Below are positions 42,313 to 45,072 of a stretch of DNA of 45,072 bases, in pieces. The notes below the pieces were generated by a model, which saw only the letters and a list, made by a program, of their open reading frames with translations, was not told the origin of the DNA and did no database searches. Both the position numbers and the translations under genes were made by a program. Every line of letters begins with the position of its first letter. The stretch's first letter is position 1. The stretch comes from Planococcus koreensis (lineage in GTDB: Bacteria; Bacillota; Bacilli; Bacillales_A; Planococcaceae): positions 1-45,072 of the forward strand of contig NZ_RQII01000045.1 in NCBI RefSeq assembly GCF_004761975.1, read 5' to 3'.

Positions 42313-44037
42313 ATGAATAAGCAACAGCTCACGGCGCGTATCCAAGCCGCCAATAAAACCAAAAAGGCGGATATGGTCATCCGCAATGCCCGCATTGTCA
42401 ACGTCTTCACAAAAGGGCTGTCAACGGGCGATGTAGCCATCGTCGACGGTGTCATTGTCGGAATTGGCGACTATGAAGGAATCGCAGAAATTGATGCTGC
42501 CGGACGCTTCCTGTCCCCTGGCCTGATTGATGCTCATGTCCATATCGAATCATCGATGGTTACGCCGCACCAATTCTCTGAAGTCGTCTTGCCTCATGGC
42601 GTGACGACCGTTATCACTGACCCACATGAAATTGCGAACGTCCGTGGTGCAGCAGGAATCGACTTTATGCTCGATGATTCGGCGGACACGATGCTCGAAG
42701 TTTTGTTCATGCTGCCTTCCTGCGTGCCAGCGACTCCTTTTGAAAATAGCGGCGCCTCATTAAGTGCCGAAGATTTGCGTCCGTTCGTTTCAAAGAGCCG
42801 GGTTCTGGGGCTCGCGGAAGTGATGGATTTCCCGGCTGTCCTCAGCGCTGACAGCGCCATGCTCGATAAATTGCTGCTCACCAGCCAAATTGATGGCCAT
42901 GCCGCCGGACTATCTGCCAATGACATCAACGTCTATCGGTCTGCGGGGATTCTGACCGACCATGAATGCACGACAAAAGAGGAAGCATTGGCGCGCATCG
43001 AACGTGGCATGTATGTCATGCTGCGCGAGGGCTCGGTCGCCAAAGACCTCAACGCCTTGCTCGGGGCGGTCACTGAACAAAATTCCGCACGCTGCCTGTT
43101 CTGCACAGATGACAAGCACCTCGATGACTTGATCGAAGAAGGCAGCATCGACTTCAATGTCCGCGTCGCCATCGCCTCTGGGCTTGATCCGATCACCGCC
43201 ATTTCGATGGGCAGTTTCAATGCCGCGCAATGCTACGGGCTTTCTTCCAAAGGAGCGATTGCACCCGGTTATGACGCGGATTTCATTTTATTGGACAGCC
43301 TTGAGGATTTTGCGATTTCCGAAGTTTATAAAGGCGGCAAGCTCGCTGCAAAAAACGGCCGCTATGCAGGGGCTTCCTTTGAACGTGCAAGCTCAGCCCA
43401 AGTCCGTGATACTGTCCTTATGTCTGCATTATCGGCAGATGATTTGCGCATCCCGCTCCAAGCAGGCGCAAAAGCCCATATTATCGGCATCCATCCGAAC
43501 AGCCTTCTTACTTCACATTTAATAGAAGAAGTTCCGCAAAGTACGGGCTTTTTCACAGCCGACCCGGAGCAGGACCTCTTGAAGATTGCGGTCATCGAAC
43601 GCCATAAAGCGAGCGGCAATGTCGGGCTCGGAATCACCAAAGGGCTCGGCTTGCAGCGCGGAGCCATTGCTACAACGGTAGCCCATGATTCGCATAACAT
43701 CATTGCAGCCGGCACGAATGACGCCGATATCCTGCTGGCGGCGGAAACATTGCAGCAAATCGGCGGCGGCCTGGCAGTTGTTGAAAACGGCAAAGTCCTC
43801 TCAACACTGCCGCTTTCCATTGCCGGCCTGATGTCCGAAGCCCCCTTCGAAAATGTGTATTCGCAGTTGAAAGAACTTGATAAAAGTCTGACGGAAATCG
43901 GTGCTCCTACCCATTTCAATGCATTCCTCACCCTATCGTTCCTGTCATTGCCGGTCATTCCTGACTTGAAGCTTACAGACCTTGGGCTTTTCGATGTCAA
44001 AGCGTTCAAGCATATCCCGGTATCCGCACAAGGCTAG
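42313..44037 (+). CDS. ade: Adenine deaminase
   Basis: Ade hydrolyses adenine to hypoxanthine and ammonia. The 574-residue protein has the amidohydrolase metal motif LIDAHVHIESSM, the family stretch VITDPHEIANVRG, FCTDDKHLDDL in the barrel, and a C-terminal VAHDSHNIIAAG. Length is normal for bacterial Ade (about 570-590). AAAGGAG lies ten bases before the ATG. It links with the pbuG and guaA purine genes in pathway but is 38 kb away. No purine riboswitch is seen upstream. Confidence 0.96.
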   Translation: MNKQQLTARIQAANKTKKADMVIRNARIVNVFTKGLSTGDVAIVDGVIVGIGDYEGIAEIDAAGRFLSPGLIDAHVHIESSMVTPHQFSEVVLPHGVTTVITDPHEIANVRGAAGIDFMLDDSADTMLEVLFMLPSCVPATPFENSGASLSAEDLRPFVSKSRVLGLAEVMDFPAVLSADSAMLDKLLLTSQIDGHAAGLSANDINVYRSAGILTDHECTTKEEALARIERGMYVMLREGSVAKDLNALLGAVTEQNSARCLFCTDDKHLDDLIEEGSIDFNVRVAIASGLDPITAISMGSFNAAQCYGLSSKGAIAPGYDADFILLDSLEDFAISEVYKGGKLAAKNGRYAGASFERASSAQVRDTVLMSALSADDLRIPLQAGAKAHIIGIHPNSLLTSHLIEEVPQSTGFFTADPEQDLLKIAVIERHKASGNVGLGITKGLGLQRGAIATTVAHDSHNIIAAGTNDADILLAAETLQQIGGGLAVVENGKVLSTLPLSIAGLMSEAPFENVYSQLKELDKSLTEIGAPTHFNAFLTLSFLSLPVIPDLKLTDLGLFDVKAFKHIPVSAQG

Positions 44038-44126
44038 TAAGCTTTCTTCCTTGGTGGCAGAACCTTTTTTATACTAGAATAGATATTGGATGCATATAGA
44101 ATCTCAGAAATGAAAGGTTGTTACGC

Positions 44127-45044
44127 ATGAAACCCTTTAACAGCATTACAGACTTGATCGGCGATACGCCGGTTGTTAAATTGAATCGACTCGTCCCGGC
44201 AGGCGCTGCGGATGTTTACGTTAAGCTTGAAATGTTCAACCCGACTAAAAGCGTCAAAGACCGCGCGGCGTTCAATATGATCAAAATGGCGGAAGAACAA
44301 GGCGTCCTGAAGCCTGGTGCGACAATCATCGAGCCCACAAGCGGCAATACTGGCATCGGCCTTGCCATGGTGGCAGCGGCGAGAGGCTATCGCGCGATTC
44401 TTGTGTTGCCCGACAACGCCACTAAAGAACGCATTAATTTGCTTAAAGCTTTCGGGGCCGAAGTGGAATTGACTCCTGCCGATGACAAAATGCCGGGCGC
44501 CATCGGCAAAGCGCTCGCACTGAAAGAAGAAATTCCGAACAGCTTTATTCCGCAGCAATTTGAAAACGCGGCAAACCCCGATGCCCACCGCCATACGACG
44601 GCTACTGAAATCTTGGAGCAGATGGATGGCAAGCTTGATGCTTTCGTCGCTTCCGCTGGAACTGGCGGCACTATTACAGGGACAGGCGAAACCTTGAAAG
44701 ACCATTTGCCGGATCTGCATATCGTTGTGGTGGAACCGAAAGGCTCTCCGGTGTTATCCGGAGGGAAACCTGGCAAGCATAAATTGGTCGGCACGAGCCC
44801 AGGCTTCGTACCGGATATTCTGAACACCAAAATTTACGATGAAATCATGCAAATCAATGATGATGACGCCATCGATATGTTCAAAAGAATGGCGCGCGAG
44901 GAAGGCATCTTCGTCGGCCCTTCAGCCGGAGCCACTGTTTTTGCGGCAATTGAAACCGCTAAGCGCCTCGGTGCCGGCAAAAAAGTACTGTGCATCGCGC
45001 CGGACACCGGCGAACGTTATTTAAGCATGAATCTTTTTGATTGA
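44127..45044 (+). CDS. cysK: Cysteine synthase A (O-acetylserine sulfhydrylase)
   Basis: A 305-residue PLP enzyme that makes cysteine from O-acetylserine and sulfide. The PLP lysine is in NPTKSVKDRAA, the substrate loop is EPTSGNTGIGLA, the phosphate cup is SAGTGGTITGTG, and the C-terminal GPSAGA holds the ring-contact Ser. The usual loop is NPGGSVKDR, so the Thr-Lys variant is slightly unusual; it is found in the YrhA/OASTL-like branch too. The ATG at 44127 is nine bases after AAAGG. The gene is complete and ends 28 nt before the window edge. Confidence 0.93.
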   Translation: MKPFNSITDLIGDTPVVKLNRLVPAGAADVYVKLEMFNPTKSVKDRAAFNMIKMAEEQGVLKPGATIIEPTSGNTGIGLAMVAAARGYRAILVLPDNATKERINLLKAFGAEVELTPADDKMPGAIGKALALKEEIPNSFIPQQFENAANPDAHRHTTATEILEQMDGKLDAFVASAGTGGTITGTGETLKDHLPDLHIVVVEPKGSPVLSGGKPGKHKLVGTSPGFVPDILNTKIYDEIMQINDDDAIDMFKRMAREEGIFVGPSAGATVFAAIETAKRLGAGKKVLCIAPDTGERYLSMNLFD

Positions 45045-45072
45045 TTGAAATACCCCTTGTTGCCGCGGCAAC

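Noticed and set aside
1..45072. CRISPR arrays, tRNA genes, insertion sequences, prophage genes
   Set aside because: Both strands were read for spaced repeats, tRNA arms, transposase motifs and phage structural genes; none was found.

Overview
The window looks like chromosomal DNA from a Gram-positive bacterium of the order Bacillales, most likely a Planococcus/Planomicrobium-type member of the Planococcaceae. Supporting signs are the 5' part of a 16S rRNA gene at the left edge, strong GGAGG-type ribosome binding sites, several TTG starts, two guanine riboswitches, a CcpA-type cre site and a Fur box. The order MoxR ATPase - DUF58 protein - transglutaminase - guaA - pbuG matches the Bacillus subtilis yeaC-yeaD-yebA-guaA-pbuG segment. 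The left edge lies inside 16S rRNA, as is typical of a draft contig that breaks in an rRNA operon. I see no phage, insertion sequence or CRISPR array.

Layout. 1-937: 16S rRNA (minus strand) with a boxA leader and two tandem promoters. 938-8.9 kb (minus): pbuG and guaA, each behind its own guanine riboswitch and terminator, then the yeaC-yeaD-yebA-like operon. guaA carries a one-base deletion in a GC palindrome that splits the reading frame. 9-11.3 kb: pncB-nadE, an NAD salvage operon. 11.4-11.7 kb: an unexplained plus-strand transcription unit with promoter, possible branched RNA and terminator. 11.7-18.2 kb: ilvD, two GNAT acetyltransferases and a 1055-residue MHYT-PAS-GGDEF-EAL c-di-GMP protein.

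18.3-21.1 kb is the most interesting part. A secreted subtilisin is followed on the same strand by a 412-residue HTH/TPR regulator of PlcR/NprR type. The regulator's TGA overlaps the ATG of a 51-codon gene that encodes an exported pre-pro-peptide ending in PMAVPVILPPL. A terminator follows at once. This has every hallmark of an RRNPP quorum-sensing cassette next to a likely protease target.

21.4-28 kb: a PhzF-like isomerase, a HEAT-repeat protein, a class V aminotransferase lacking the usual desulfurase cysteine, an alpha/beta hydrolase, and a 3-hydroxybutyrate dehydrogenase/GntP permease operon divergent from a LysR regulator, with a cre site between. 29.1-32.8 kb: a Fur-controlled ferric-iron ABC transporter. 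33-35.5 kb: an RNase H-like protein, then a class F-type sortase directly downstream of a DUF4397 surface protein that carries an MPTTG sorting signal, an apparent enzyme-substrate pair. 35.7-45 kb: an NhaC-type antiporter, a CrtI-like desaturase, a rifamycin phosphotransferase, an Ohr/OsmC peroxidase, adenine deaminase and cysteine synthase.

Functional themes are purine and NAD salvage (pbuG, guaA, ade, pncB, nadE), iron uptake, envelope proteins, and peptide or c-di-GMP signalling around an extracellular protease.
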